A DNA stretch of 12,464 bases, from positions 1-12,464 of the forward strand of contig CAIOLV010000044.1 in assembly GCA_903859225.1 (NCBI GenBank), written 5' to 3'. Below, in pieces: positions 12,135 to 12,464 of this stretch (the first letter of the stretch is position 1; the number at the start of each line of letters is the position of its first letter). The notes under the pieces were generated by a model. It saw only the letters and a program-made list of their open reading frames with translations. It did not search any database and was not told where the DNA came from. The position numbers and the translations under genes were made by a program. The DNA comes from an uncultured bacterium. GTDB taxonomy: Bacteria; Bipolaricaulota; Bipolaricaulia; UBA7950; UBA9294.

Positions 12135-12464
12135 CTAGGAGACGCCGAGCGCGCCTGCGCGGGCGGCGGCCACATCGGCAATGGTCGTGCTCGTCAGGAA
12201 GCCGACCACGGCGTCGTGCGCCTCGCGCCACAACCCGTGCAACGAGCAGAGCCGCGTGCAGTCGCACGCCTTGAGAAACAGCGGGCAGTCGTTGAGAGTC
12301 CCCGGTCCGTCGATGGCAAGGACAACGTCGAGGATCGTGATCTCATCCGCCGGCTTCGCCAGGAGGATCCCGCCCGTCTTGCCGCGCGATGTGACCAGGA
12401 GTCCGGCGCGCTTCAATTGCGCGATCGTCTTGGCAAAGTGCGGATAGGGGATCGCCGCAACGTC
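12135..12464 (-). CDS. Rrf2-family transcriptional regulator (5' partial)
   Basis: The frame is open to the right edge, so the N-terminus lies outside; 109 residues are visible. The visible start DVAAIPYPHFAKTIAQLKRA is the recognition part of the winged helix, followed by the wing GLLVTSRGKTGGILLAKP, then the helix EITILDVVLAIDG. Next is a cysteine group, NDCPLFLKACDCTRLC, with Cys spacing x6, x1 and x3. In IscR, NsrR and RsrR relatives, three cysteines of this region hold an Fe-S cluster that senses iron-sulfur status, NO or redox state. The spacing C-x6-C-x5-C (using the first, second and last) is close to the C-x5-C-x5-C seen in those proteins. It reads toward the ABC/envelope genes and ends 167 bases before them, so it is a likely regulator of that group, possibly co-transcribed. 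Confidence 0.92.
   Translation of the reverse strand, partial: DVAAIPYPHFAKTIAQLKRAGLLVTSRGKTGGILLAKPADEITILDVVLAIDGPGTLNDCPLFLKACDCTRLCSLHGLWREAHDAVVGFLTSTTIADVAAARAGALGVS

Noticed and set aside
1..12464. CRISPR arrays, insertion sequences, tRNA or rRNA genes
   Set aside because: I saw no regularly spaced noncoding direct repeats, no transposase motifs with terminal repeats and no tRNA/rRNA signatures. The only regular repeats are the coding turns of the beta-helix gene.

Overview
The window is GC-rich bacterial DNA, densely coding, with almost every start preceded by a GGAGG-type ribosome binding site. GTG and TTG starts are used alongside ATG. I cannot name the phylum. A 2x[4Fe-4S] ferredoxin, an iron-sulfur type UDG-like protein, an Rrf2-family regulator and exported beta-helix and lipoprotein genes suggest an environmental, possibly anaerobic bacterium, but that is inference.

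Layout: everything up to about 5667 reads on the + strand and everything from 5779 on reads on the - strand, so the two halves converge at 5668-5778. Plus half: (1) the 3' end of a signal peptidase I-like gene with a PDZ-like segment (1-540); (2) a 385-base gap holding a dense run of hairpins that looks like a diverged tandem duplication of a structured element (541-802); (3) a compact gene group: a hypothetical tubby/LURP-like protein, a DUF1801 protein, a SAM methyltransferase and a cysteine-rich ferredoxin (926-3345), closed by a 22-bp perfect palindrome; (4) a separately promoted, secreted right-handed beta-helix protein of 715 residues with one cysteine in nearly every 23-residue turn (3520-5667).

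Minus half, in transcription order from the right edge: an Rrf2-family regulator (partial), an AT-richer promoter/operator-like patch, then a five-gene group: a secreted protein with two DUF4430-like units, an FtsX/MacB-type permease, its ATPase, a membrane-anchored OB-fold (DUF4920-like) protein and a putative lipoprotein. Four-base overlaps join permease-ATPase and ATPase-OB protein. A strong GC-rich hairpin follows. Then come an alpha-oxoamine synthase-like PLP enzyme, a 52-residue membrane protein and a UDG-superfamily protein.

The most coherent functional unit is the right-hand group. An ABC module of the kind that works mechanically on periplasmic substrates is co-transcribed with three envelope proteins, next to a probable Fe-S regulator. 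Its substrate is unknown. The most unusual nucleic-acid signal is the hairpin array at 541-802. The most unusual protein is the cysteine-ladder beta-helix.
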